Source: Psychrobacillus glaciei (lineage in GTDB: Bacteria; Bacillota; Bacilli; Bacillales_A; Planococcaceae). Taken from it: DNA of 64,000 bases. The position numbers and the translations under genes are program-made. A model generated the notes under the pieces. It saw nothing but the letters and a program-made list of their open reading frames with translations. It ran no database searches and was not told the origin of the DNA. The stretch is taken from NCBI RefSeq assembly GCF_008973485.1, contig NZ_CP031223.1:1674001-1738000 (forward strand). Reading direction: 5' to 3'. Positions 47,549 through 56,981 of the stretch are shown here, piece by piece; position 1 is the first letter of the stretch; every line of letters begins with the position of its first letter.

Positions 47549-47578
47549 AAAAGCTCTCCATTCATAGGAGGGCTTTTC
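47549..47578 (+). terminator. Terminator after rnpB
   Basis: AAAGCTCTCC pairs with GGAGGGCTTT around an ATTCATA loop (one G-T), followed by T-rich sequence. Confidence 0.85.
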
Positions 47579-47654
47579 TATTCTTATATGATATGAAAAG
47601 CAAAGAGTGGTTATAGAAGTAATCTTGATCATTAGGGAAGGTAGGCAACCAATA

Positions 47655-49385
47655 GTGAAAAAAGAGCAACCACCTGATCAAATTTATTTATTCCCAAATA
47701 AATTAGTGGATAAAGTTTTTCATTCAACTACTGAAGGAATTATGATTACTGACAATCAAATGAACATTTTACTTGTAAACGCTGCTTTTGAAATGGTCAC
47801 CGGGTTTTCACAAGAAGAAGTTCGTGGACAAAACCCGCGTATATTACAATCGGGAAAGCAAGATGCATTATTTTATACACATTTGTGGAATACGATAAAA
47901 ACTAAAGGTGCTTGGCAAGGCGAGATTTGGAATAAAAGAAAAAATGGGGACATTTATCCTGAACTCTTATCTATCTCAAGTGTTGTAAACGATCTAGGGG
48001 AAATTACCCACTTCCTCGGTGTGTTTTCTGATATATTCCGTGAAAAAGTAGTAGAAAAAGAATTAGAAGAATTGACTATTACGGACCATTTAACGAGTAT
48101 TGGCAATCGTAACTCCTTTAATGAATCTTTAAATAATTTAATCAATGTTTCAAAACAAAATGAGTATAAGCATGCTGTACTTTTTATAGATTTAGATCGG
48201 TTTAAACAAATTAATGAATCGATTGGTAACGATGGTGGTGATTTAATATTAACCGAAGTCGCTAATCGTATAAATCGTATTGTTCAGCGTAAAGATATCT
48301 TTGCAAGATATGGTGGAGATGAATTTTTACTGACTCTAAATAATATTCACCATCAAAAAGAAGCGGCATATTACGCGAAAGAAATAACCAAGTTATTAAA
48401 TAAACCTTTTTATATTAACTCAGATGAAATATATATAACCTCAAGTATAGGAATTAGTTTTTATCCGCAAGATGGTATAAGTGCGGAAAGACTAATACAT
48501 AAAGCAGATAAAGCGATGTATTTTGCTAAACAAAATGGTCGAAATCAATATGCATTCTATTTTGAAGAATTAGAGAGTGATTCCAAAAGATTACTATTAC
48601 TTGAATCTGAGCTTAGAAAAGCTATTCAGAAAAAGGAATTCACTATTTACTATCAACCAAAAGTTTCTATTGAAAAACAAGAAATAATTGGTGTGGAAGC
48701 TTTGGTTAGATGGCAAAATGAAAAATTAGGATTTGTTTCTCCAGGAGAATTTATCCCTTATGCAGAAGATGCTGGTTTAATAATCCCATTAAGTGAAGTA
48801 ATTATTGAAAAGGTATGTTTGGATATTATCGATTGGCGAAATAAAGGGATACTAAATCTTTTAGTGTCTATTAATATTGCGTCTTTACATTTTCAACAAG
48901 ATGACTTTATAGAAAGAATAAATTCTATATTAATGCAGTATAATTGTAGTCCAAGGCAATTGGAATTAGAGGTAACGGAACGTACGATTATGAATGATAC
49001 AGAAGGTATAGTGGAAAAGCTTATTAAATTAAAAAATATGGGTTTCAAATTATCTATAGATGATTTTGGAACTGGCTATTCCTCCTTAAGTTACTTAAAT
49101 CGTTTTCCATTAAATTATTTAAAAATTGATGGCAGCTTTATAAAACAAATTACTTCTTTAAAAGATAAGCAAGCTATTGTAGATTGTATTATTTTGTTGG
49201 CTCATCGTTTACATATAAAAGTAGTAGCAGAAGGTGTAGAAACAAAAGAACAGGTAAAGCTTTTAAAAGAAATGGATTGTGATATTATTCAAGGATATTA
49301 TTACAGCAGGCCAATTCCTAGTAAAGAGCTATTGGATTTCTTTGAACTTTGGGAAATTCATCAGAAAGAAAGGAATGTATTATGA
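47655..49385 (+). CDS. PAS-GGDEF-EAL cyclic-di-GMP signalling protein
   Basis: A 576-residue cytosolic protein from GTG 47655 (SD GGGAAGGTAGG). A PAS domain covers about residues 20-140, then GGDEF (intact RYGGDEF) and EAL domains. EAL residues for phosphodiesterase activity look intact: VEALVRW, SINIA, EVTERTI, DDFGTGYSSL, LKIDGSFI and VAEGVET. The inhibitory RxxD site before GGDEF reads QRKD and is missing. It may make or degrade c-di-GMP. The stop overlaps the next start (ATGA). Confidence 0.92.
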   Translation: MKKEQPPDQIYLFPNKLVDKVFHSTTEGIMITDNQMNILLVNAAFEMVTGFSQEEVRGQNPRILQSGKQDALFYTHLWNTIKTKGAWQGEIWNKRKNGDIYPELLSISSVVNDLGEITHFLGVFSDIFREKVVEKELEELTITDHLTSIGNRNSFNESLNNLINVSKQNEYKHAVLFIDLDRFKQINESIGNDGGDLILTEVANRINRIVQRKDIFARYGGDEFLLTLNNIHHQKEAAYYAKEITKLLNKPFYINSDEIYITSSIGISFYPQDGISAERLIHKADKAMYFAKQNGRNQYAFYFEELESDSKRLLLLESELRKAIQKKEFTIYYQPKVSIEKQEIIGVEALVRWQNEKLGFVSPGEFIPYAEDAGLIIPLSEVIIEKVCLDIIDWRNKGILNLLVSINIASLHFQQDDFIERINSILMQYNCSPRQLELEVTERTIMNDTEGIVEKLIKLKNMGFKLSIDDFGTGYSSLSYLNRFPLNYLKIDGSFIKQITSLKDKQAIVDCIILLAHRLHIKVVAEGVETKEQVKLLKEMDCDIIQGYYYSRPIPSKELLDFFELWEIHQKERNVL

Positions 49386-50509
49386 CAAATTTCAAATTAG
49401 TAGCAACTTCAGCAATGGGCTTAGAATCAATCGTTGCAGATGAAGTGAAAGCATTAGGATACGAAACAACAACAGAAAATGGGAAAATCTATTTTGAAGG
49501 TGATGAAAGAGCAATAGCTAGAGCGAATGTGTGGTTACGAGTTGCAGATCGCGTCAAAATAGTTGCGGCTCAGTTTCCTGTTAAAACTTTTGACGAACTG
49601 TTTGAACGAACAAAAGCAGTGCAGTGGGAAAGATTTTTACCTGTAGATGCAGCTTTTCCTGTCCAAGGTAAATCTGTCAAATCTACATTATTTAGTGTTC
49701 CAGATTGCCAAGCAATTGTAAAAAAAGCTGTAGTAGAACGACTGAAATTAGCGCATAAGCGTATTGGTTTCTTGGATGAATCAGGTGCTACTTACAAACT
49801 TGAAATTAGTATATTAAAAGATATTGCTACTATCACAATCGACACAAGTGGGGCAGGTCTCCATAAACGTGGATATCGTCAAGATCAAGGGGAAGCGCCT
49901 TTAAAAGAAACACTCGCTGCCGCTCTTGTAAAAATATCTAAATGGAATCCAGATCGTCCTTTTGTAGACCCTTTTTGCGGTTCTGGTACAATCGCTATTG
50001 AAGCTGCCATGATTGGGCAAAATATTGCACCTGGTTTTAATCGAGACTTCCATAGTGAAGCGTGGTCATGGATGCCAAAGACTATATGGGAAAACGTAAG
50101 AGAAGAAGCGGAAGCCCTTGCTAACTATGATCAAGAACTACAAATTATTGGTTCAGATATTGATCATAAAATGATTCAAATTGCGGAACAAAATGCTTTT
50201 GAATCAGGGTTTGCTGATATCCTTACATTTAAACAAATGCAAGCACGGGATTTTTCTACGACTTTAACGGATGGTGTCATGATTGGTAATCCGCCATATG
50301 GAGAACGAATTGGAGAAATTGAGGAGATTGAAAAACTGATAAGTGATCTTGGATATGCGATGGAAAAATATCCTTCATGGTCTGTTTATATGTTGTCTTC
50401 GATGGAAAATTTCGAACAATTATATGGTAAAAGAACAACGAAAAAACGAAAACTATTTAATGGATTTATTCGAACTGATTTATATCAATTTTGGGGTAAG
50501 CGTTCTTAA
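49382..50509 (+). CDS. ypsC: 23S rRNA guanine-N2 methyltransferase, RlmL/YpsC family
   Basis: A 375-residue SAM-dependent methyltransferase. An N-terminal ferredoxin-like and THUMP region (about residues 1-155) binds RNA. The Rossmann methyltransferase domain has VDPFCGSGTIAIEAAMIG (SAM) and GNPPYGERIG (NPPY catalytic motif). The ATG overlaps the preceding stop by 4 bases. The B. subtilis relative is YpsC; the exact rRNA site is inferred from the family. Confidence 0.92.
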   Translation: MTNFKLVATSAMGLESIVADEVKALGYETTTENGKIYFEGDERAIARANVWLRVADRVKIVAAQFPVKTFDELFERTKAVQWERFLPVDAAFPVQGKSVKSTLFSVPDCQAIVKKAVVERLKLAHKRIGFLDESGATYKLEISILKDIATITIDTSGAGLHKRGYRQDQGEAPLKETLAAALVKISKWNPDRPFVDPFCGSGTIAIEAAMIGQNIAPGFNRDFHSEAWSWMPKTIWENVREEAEALANYDQELQIIGSDIDHKMIQIAEQNAFESGFADILTFKQMQARDFSTTLTDGVMIGNPPYGERIGEIEEIEKLISDLGYAMEKYPSWSVYMLSSMENFEQLYGKRTTKKRKLFNGFIRTDLYQFWGKRS

Positions 50510-50550
50510 TATAAGATTATTTTTGTAAGTGGAGACATCAGTCTAAGTCT

Positions 50551-50585
50551 AACGGAAGGGAATTGCTCCTTTCCGTTCTTATTTT
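50551..50585 (+). terminator. Terminator after ypsC
   Basis: AACGGAAGGG pairs with CCTTTCCGTT (one G-T) around an AATTGCT loop, with T-rich sequence following. Confidence 0.75.
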
Positions 50586-50604
50586 ATTTTGGAGGAGTTA
50601 TCAT

Positions 50605-52506
50605 ATGAAAAAAGCGTTACCTTTTCAATTATCAAAAGACCGTTCTTTCTTCGAATCATTAGGTGACTGGATGGGAGATGTTTTATACGACGAATTACCA
50701 GAGAAAGGATTTGAATGCCGTGATGAACAAATCTTTATGGCATATCAAATTGAAAAAGCTTTGAAAGAAAGAAATGTATTATTTGCGGAAGCTGGAGTAG
50801 GTACCGGAAAAACAATTGCCTATTTATTACCTGCCATTTCTTACGCAAGGTATACTGGAAAGCCTGCTTTAATTGCTTGTGCTGATGAAACATTAATAGA
50901 GCAATTAGTTAAAGAAGCAGGGGATATCTTTAAACTGCAAAATTACTTAGATATTACAATTGATGTTCGGTTAGCGAAGTCTCGAAATCAATATCTATGC
51001 TTGAAGCGTTTGGAAGATGCGCAAAAAGATTTAGACAATGAATATTTCTTAGAGGAAATAGAGGATCTAATTCCTGACTTTGTTTATGGACATTCTTCTC
51101 TTCAGCAAATTTATCCATATGGGGAACGTAGTCAATTTCCTGGTGTAAGTGATGAAGATTGGCAAAAAGTGAATTATCATCCAACTCAACAATGTATGGT
51201 ATGTGACGTGAGAAATCGATGTGGTCAAACGATTCACCGACAAAATTACCGTGAGTCCTCTGATTTGATCATTTGTTCACATGAGTTTCTAATGGAACAT
51301 ATATGGACAAAAGAATCGAGAATAAGAGAAGGGCAGCTCCCATTGCTTCCTGAAGTTTCGATGACAGTATTAGATGAAGGCCATTTATTGGAATTTGCAG
51401 CACAAAAAGCCCTTACGTATGAAATACAAAGTGAGACGCTTGTTCGTTTACTAGAAAGAATTATGGTAGATGGTATTAGAGAAAAAACATTATACTTAAT
51501 GGAGCAATTACAAGAAACACATGATGAGATATTTGGTTTAATAAGAAAAAGTAGTATAACCCAAGATACTGAACGTATGACAATTGAAAAATCAGATTTA
51601 CTGATACAAACATGTAAAAAAGCAATAAGAATCACTAATGACTTATTAGAAGAGTTTGTTTTTGAATCTGAACTATTCACGATTCCAGAATATGAACTAC
51701 GTATGGTCGAGGAATTTTTAGAACAATATTCTTTCTCTTTACGCTTATTCACGGAAAAAGGGGATGGAGTAGAGTGGCTAGAAATAATTGATGGACATGA
51801 AACGTTAATCATTATGCCACGTTTAGTTACAGATATTTTAAATGAAAAACTATTCACTTCTAAAATGCCTATCATTTTCTCTTCCGCTACATTATCGATC
51901 CAAAAAGATTTTACGTATATTTCGGATTCATTAGGAGTAGAAAAGTTTCAATCATTTTCTGTAGCTTCGCCTTTTGATTATGATGAAGTGATGAAAATCT
52001 ATGTGAAAAAAATAGAACAAGAAAACAAAACAACGTATGTTCATAAATTACTGGAAGAAAAACAACAGACATTAATTTTGTTTAAATCGAAAGCAGCAAT
52101 GGATCAATTTAGATTATCTACCTCTAAAAAAAGCGATATCGTATTTGAAGGGGAACGTGAACTTTCTACTATTGTGAAAGAATTTCAAAATGGAGACTTT
52201 GCCACACTTTGTTCCTATCATTTATGGGAAGGTCTTGATTTACCAGAAAAAGCTTTAACGAGAGTCATTATTTTTGATTTACCTTTCCCGCCTGTTGATC
52301 CATTATTCGATGCAAAACGTACGTTTTCAAATGATCCATTTGAGGAAGTAGATTTACCGTTTATGCTATTAAGACTTCAGCAAGGAATTGGAAGACTTAT
52401 TAGGACCTCTAATGATTATGGTGAGATTCATATTCTGCTAAATGCTGAAGAAGCTGAAACAGAAAAACGTTTTGTGAATATTTTGCCTACATCTATTCAA
52501 CAATAA
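50605..52506 (+). CDS. ypvA: YpvA-type DinG/XPD-family DNA helicase
   Basis: A 633-residue superfamily 2 helicase without an exonuclease domain, distinct from dinG upstream in the window. Walker A is EAGVGTGKTIAYLLPA, DEGH occurs in VLDEGHLLEF, and RLQQGIGRLIRTSNDYG is motif VI. Four Cys between motifs Ia and II (QYLCLKRL, CMVCDVRNRCG) fit an XPD-like iron-sulfur cluster. GGAGGAG precedes ATG 50605. Order before ypwA matches B. subtilis. Confidence 0.92.
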   Translation: MKKALPFQLSKDRSFFESLGDWMGDVLYDELPEKGFECRDEQIFMAYQIEKALKERNVLFAEAGVGTGKTIAYLLPAISYARYTGKPALIACADETLIEQLVKEAGDIFKLQNYLDITIDVRLAKSRNQYLCLKRLEDAQKDLDNEYFLEEIEDLIPDFVYGHSSLQQIYPYGERSQFPGVSDEDWQKVNYHPTQQCMVCDVRNRCGQTIHRQNYRESSDLIICSHEFLMEHIWTKESRIREGQLPLLPEVSMTVLDEGHLLEFAAQKALTYEIQSETLVRLLERIMVDGIREKTLYLMEQLQETHDEIFGLIRKSSITQDTERMTIEKSDLLIQTCKKAIRITNDLLEEFVFESELFTIPEYELRMVEEFLEQYSFSLRLFTEKGDGVEWLEIIDGHETLIIMPRLVTDILNEKLFTSKMPIIFSSATLSIQKDFTYISDSLGVEKFQSFSVASPFDYDEVMKIYVKKIEQENKTTYVHKLLEEKQQTLILFKSKAAMDQFRLSTSKKSDIVFEGERELSTIVKEFQNGDFATLCSYHLWEGLDLPEKALTRVIIFDLPFPPVDPLFDAKRTFSNDPFEEVDLPFMLLRLQQGIGRLIRTSNDYGEIHILLNAEEAETEKRFVNILPTSIQQ

Positions 52507-52555
52507 TACACTTATGGTAAGCTAAAGTTGAAATGGACAAAAGGGGGATGTAATT

Positions 52556-54055
52556 TTGACACTTGAACAGCAGTTTCTAGACTATGTAAAAAAGATTGGT
52601 GCCTACAATGAAGCGTTAGGTGTTTTGTATTGGGATATGCGCACTGGAGCTCCAAAAAAGGGGATAGATCAGCGTTCTGAAGTTGTAGGTGTCCTTGCAA
52701 CAGATGTATTTAATCTTTCTACTTCGGATGAATTAAAGCAATTATTAGATGAATTAGAACCAACGATAGATTCTGCTAATAATGTAACGAAACGGGTATT
52801 TGAAGAAGTAAAAAAACAATATGAATTAAGCAAAAAAATCCCTGCTGATGAATATAAAAAGTTTGTCATTATGCAATCTAAATCAGAATCTGTTTGGGAA
52901 GAAGCAAAATCCAAAAATGATTGGGGAATGTTCAAACCTTATTTAACGGAAATGGTTGAAACGTTAAAGAAATTCGTAACTTACTGGGGAGTTAAAGATG
53001 GCAATCCGTACAATGTCCTTTTAGATCAATATGAACCAGGGATGACGACGGAAGTTTTGGATACAGTATTTGGTGATCTAAGAAACCGCATTGTACCTTT
53101 ATTGAAGAAAATTTCTGAATCTCCAAATCAACCAAAAACAGATTTCTTATTTAAACATTTTGATAAGAAACAACAAGAAGCATTTAGTCTAGATATACTT
53201 AAACAATTAGGTTATGATTTTGAAGCTGGTCGACTAGATGAAACGGTTCATCCATTTGCTACTGGTTTAAATCGTGGAGACGTACGAATTACAACAAAAT
53301 ACGATGAATCAGACTTCCGTTCTGCTGTCTTTGGTACCATTCATGAATGTGGTCATGCCATTTACGAACAGAATGTGGGAGAAGAGTTAACAGGAACACC
53401 TTTATCTGGTGGTGCTTCTATGGGAATTCATGAGTCACAATCATTGTTTTACGAAAATTTTGTAGGACGCAATCCGAAGTTTTGGGAACAAAACTATGGA
53501 AAATTACAAAGTTATTCTCCTGAGCAATTCGGAGACGTTGCAATGGAAGACTTTTTACGTGCCATTAATGAAGTGAAGCCTTCATTAATTAGAATAGAAG
53601 CTGACGAATTAACATACGCGCTACATATTATGATTCGTTACGAAATTGAAAAAGGTTTATTCAATGGAGATTTAAAAGTAGAAGAATTACCGGAGATTTG
53701 GAATGCAAAATATGAGGAATATCTTGGTGTTCGACCAGAGACAAATGCAGAAGGAATTCTACAAGACGTCCACTGGGCAGGGGCAAGTTTTGGTTATTTC
53801 CCATCCTATGCTTTAGGATATATGTATGCATCTCAATTTAAATCTGCAATGCTTAAAGACATTCCTAATTTTGACGAGCTATTTGAAAAAGGAGATTTAT
53901 CTCCAATAAAAGATTGGCTTACAAAAAATGTCCATCAATATGGCGCACTTAAAAAACCACTTGAAATATTAAAAGATACGACAGGGGAAGGGCTTAACGG
54001 CAATTACCTTGCAGATTATTTAGAAGAAAAGTATACAAAATTATATCAATTATAA
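52556..54055 (+). CDS. ypwA: Metallocarboxypeptidase, M32 family (YpwA)
   Basis: A zinc carboxypeptidase removing C-terminal residues. It has 499 residues (B. subtilis YpwA 501). The HExxH motif is HECGHAIYEQ, with GIHESQSLFYENFVGR supplying the third ligand, plus the family blocks DVRITTKYDE and HWAGASFGYFPSYALGYMYA. The TTG start follows AAAAGGGGGATG. No terminator is obvious downstream. Confidence 0.96.
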   Translation: MTLEQQFLDYVKKIGAYNEALGVLYWDMRTGAPKKGIDQRSEVVGVLATDVFNLSTSDELKQLLDELEPTIDSANNVTKRVFEEVKKQYELSKKIPADEYKKFVIMQSKSESVWEEAKSKNDWGMFKPYLTEMVETLKKFVTYWGVKDGNPYNVLLDQYEPGMTTEVLDTVFGDLRNRIVPLLKKISESPNQPKTDFLFKHFDKKQQEAFSLDILKQLGYDFEAGRLDETVHPFATGLNRGDVRITTKYDESDFRSAVFGTIHECGHAIYEQNVGEELTGTPLSGGASMGIHESQSLFYENFVGRNPKFWEQNYGKLQSYSPEQFGDVAMEDFLRAINEVKPSLIRIEADELTYALHIMIRYEIEKGLFNGDLKVEELPEIWNAKYEEYLGVRPETNAEGILQDVHWAGASFGYFPSYALGYMYASQFKSAMLKDIPNFDELFEKGDLSPIKDWLTKNVHQYGALKKPLEILKDTTGEGLNGNYLADYLEEKYTKLYQL

Positions 54056-54597
54056 TAAAGAATTAGAGAACAAGGCTGATATGTAAAGTGTTCGATTGTT
54101 GTTGAGAAATATTAGAAGTAACATAAAAATATACCCAAATAAATAGCAATATCAGTGATATATTTCCCCTTTAAGTAGACTGTGTACAAACCATGTTTTT
54201 ATGGAACGATACACTGCCACTGGAGGGGTTTTTATAATGGAATCATGCGTAAAGATTTTAGGGATAGGCCTCGAAAACCAAATTACCTAACCCTTGAAAA
54301 TAACAACCTTCAGATTCCAAATGTCCATAATTTTTGTCCTCCACTATAATTCCTTCACACGGATGTTAACTGGTTATGAACTAATTAGGTAAAATTGAAT
54401 AGAATAAATAATACTTATGTCTAAAATAGCCAAGCATTAAAATTCATTTATTTATAAAAGGATGGAAATAACAAGTGAGGCTAAATGGGGGTAAATGGCA
54501 ATTCAACGGATAAATTATTATGATATTTAGAAAATAAACCTTAAACAGTATTTATGTTTCCGTTGCTCCTAAATATTATTCTATTACCAAGGTGGGG
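54056..54597. other. Noncoding gap between ypwA and the decayed surface gene
   Basis: An AT-rich stretch without a recognised gene or repeat. A 17-codon frame at 54237-54290 follows a GGAGGGG sequence; it has no recognisable family. No confident sporulation promoter was found. Confidence 0.4.
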
Positions 54598-54678
54598 ATG
54601 ACAATACCAGATAAAGAAAACGTAAGACGTTTACAGTTACTCCCGATTTTCAATATAAAAACAAGGAGGGCTGTATGA
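54598..54678 (+). CDS. Short upstream frame coupled to the surface gene
   Basis: A 26-codon frame, MTIPDKENVRR at its start, with GGTGGGG 2-3 bases before the ATG. Its TGA stop overlaps the ATG of the next frame (ATGA), a classic coupling arrangement, and its last codons encode the next gene's AAGGAGGG ribosome-binding site. It could be a leader peptide or chance. Confidence 0.35.
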   Translation: MTIPDKENVRRLQLLPIFNIKTRRAV

Positions 54679-56723
54679 CACTTCCTTGGTTTAATTATGA
54701 AGCAATGAATAAAATAAATATTAACCCAAAAATGGGAATTACGTCAACTATTACTCCTGATTTTCAACCGATTGACGAGGTAATGAAAGAAGGCGGTGAC
54801 AATACTTTTAATTCTGATATTACAGTAGGTACTGTTGAAGTTGTTAAAATGGATGATTTGAGTAAAAGTATCTAATGAAAGGAAAGGCTTCAAAAGTCTA
54901 AAAAGATTTATTTTTACACAAAAAGTATAGCTGAAATTTCTAGTATCAATGAACGGACAGGTTCCTTTTTCGCTATCGAAAAACAAGGAACAACTTATAA
55001 AAGTGGAAAAATATAAGTACAAAAAAACCAATCTAAATAAAAAGAGAATTCAACACGAACATACAGTAAAAACGAAGAACAAACAGATGTTACACATGAA
55101 TGATTTCTAAATGTTTTTGAAACTAACTATTCTAATGTGCCAAATAAATATGCAGAAGTACATTCGAAAACGATTAAAATTCCTTTCTCTACTTTCTCGG
55201 AAATTTATAATTTCCTTCATCGTCCAATTTTAAACAGTTCGGTTGTTGCATATGAAACTATAGAAAATCGCCAAATGGAAACCGTGGAAGAGCTGAGGGC
55301 AGTTTCTCAATCTGAACAAAATCTCGAAGTGGAAAATTTTATAGAGAGTGATACTGCTGATTCCAACTTAGACGATAGTAATATGACTATCCTTGAAGTT
55401 AGTCATACAAATGAGACTACTAATTCTAGCAGCGTGATTGGCGCTGATGAAATAGATCACCCACAAATAGAAATTGTGATAGAACAGAAGGAAATGTCTC
55501 AGTCTATAAATTATCATGAAATTGAATATATATCAAAGGGTGATAATTCTTTAAATAAATTAAATAATGGAAGTATAGCTGATTTTCGTATAAATGAATC
55601 CTCTGAAATAAGAAATGTAAATGAGCCAAGTAAACATGCACAGTTAAACTCAAAAACGATAAAACTACCATTTTCCACTTTCTCGAGAATTTATAATTTC
55701 CATCATTCTCCAATAATAAGGAAAACAGCTGCTGCAGATGAAATTGAAAAAGATATTCAAATGAAAGCTGTGGTAGAACGAGGTGCAGTTTCTCACTCTG
55801 AGCATAATATTGAAGTGGAAAATATTGAGGAAAGAGATACTTTTGAAGATGATTTAGTTGATGGAATTATTATTAATTTTGAACCCAGCGACGCAAATGA
55901 GCAGATGAAATATAAACGAGAACGTTCATAAACGATAAAACTTCCGTTCTCCACTTTCTCGAAAATTTATAAATCCCTTCATCCTCCAATTCCAAGAAGC
56001 GCTGTTGCTACAGATGACTCGAAAGAAAATCATCAAATGGAAGCTGTGGTAGAACAGGGAGCAGTTTCTGAGATTGGAAAAATCGTCAAATTGGAAAATA
56101 TTGAGGAAAGTGGTACTACTGATGTCAGTTTTGATGATAGAATTAACATTAATCTTGAAAGTATTCATGTGAACGAAGTTCCGCTTAATCCGCCAGCAAG
56201 TGAAATTAAGCGAGTGTTCAAGGGTGTATTTCTGACGCAATGTAAACTTGTTCCTGTACAATTTGGAGTAGAAACATGCCCAGGGGTACGTGAAGTTACT
56301 AGAGATAAATTGTTTTTAGAAGGTTTTATTCGCAAAGATATTGAATATACTACAACGAATTGCAATGGATTTATTCGTGATCGAATTGCTACTGTTCCAT
56401 TTTCTGGATTTGCAGAACTGACGGCTAATGATTTTCTCCTGTTCCCTACTTTAGGAGGTTCTTCAGAAAGTAGATCCCGATTTATTTAACCCTAATAACA
56501 GTGATATTCCTCGCCTAGATAAATTCTTCTTCGAAAATAGTATGTTTTATAATGAGCAGTCATATTGGAGTTAATTAGTGCAAATTTCTTTGAACTTGAT
56601 TTTTCTCCATGTCCTGTAAAAGTTGGCGAATCGTTTAGTAATCTAGGTGAAAAAATCGTAGTAGATCTTACACTTAAAGTATTACAATTAAGAAAAGTAA
56701 GATTTGCTGCATTAGGTAACTGA
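54675..56723 (+). pseudogene. Broken repeat-containing, probable spore-surface protein gene
   Basis: A strong AAGGAGGG site precedes ATG 54675. The same phase continues to 56489, interrupted by stops at 54873, 54876, 55014, 55038, 55101 and 55929. It then shifts frame near 56460 and near 56575 to end at TGA 56721. The motif KTIK(I/L)PFSTFS-x-IYNF recurs at 55167, 55653 and 55929; in the last, the Lys codon AAA has become TAA. Acidic linkers separate the repeats. The C-terminal part (EGFIRKDIEYTT, VPFSGFAELT, then VDLTLKVLQLRKV) recalls SPOCS-like spore-coat proteins; that is recall only. Coding status of 54876-55136 is inferred. Confidence 0.7.
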
Positions 56724-56843
56724 TAAAAAATCAAATAAAGAGTAGCTTCAGTAAATAGGAAATAATCTAAATTTTATGGAAGATATTTTTCGTAATTTGG
56801 AAAAGATTCTTGTAAGCTGTAATTACAATAATATTCATTATTC

Positions 56844-56878
56844 AAGCCTCTATCTAGTTTATGGATAGAGGCTTTCTG
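56844..56878 (+). terminator. Terminator between convergent decayed units
   Basis: AAGCCTCTATC pairs with GATAGAGGCTT around a 9-base loop, followed by TCTG. It lies downstream of the broken surface gene. 56724-56843 holds nothing recognised. Confidence 0.7.
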
Positions 56879-56981
56879 TATTAACGAAGAAGAAGTATCT
56901 TTAAAAATTAATTAAGCGTTTTATATGCTAAATCATTATTGGCAAATATATCAGATAAATAATGAATAGTGCTGTTTTTTA

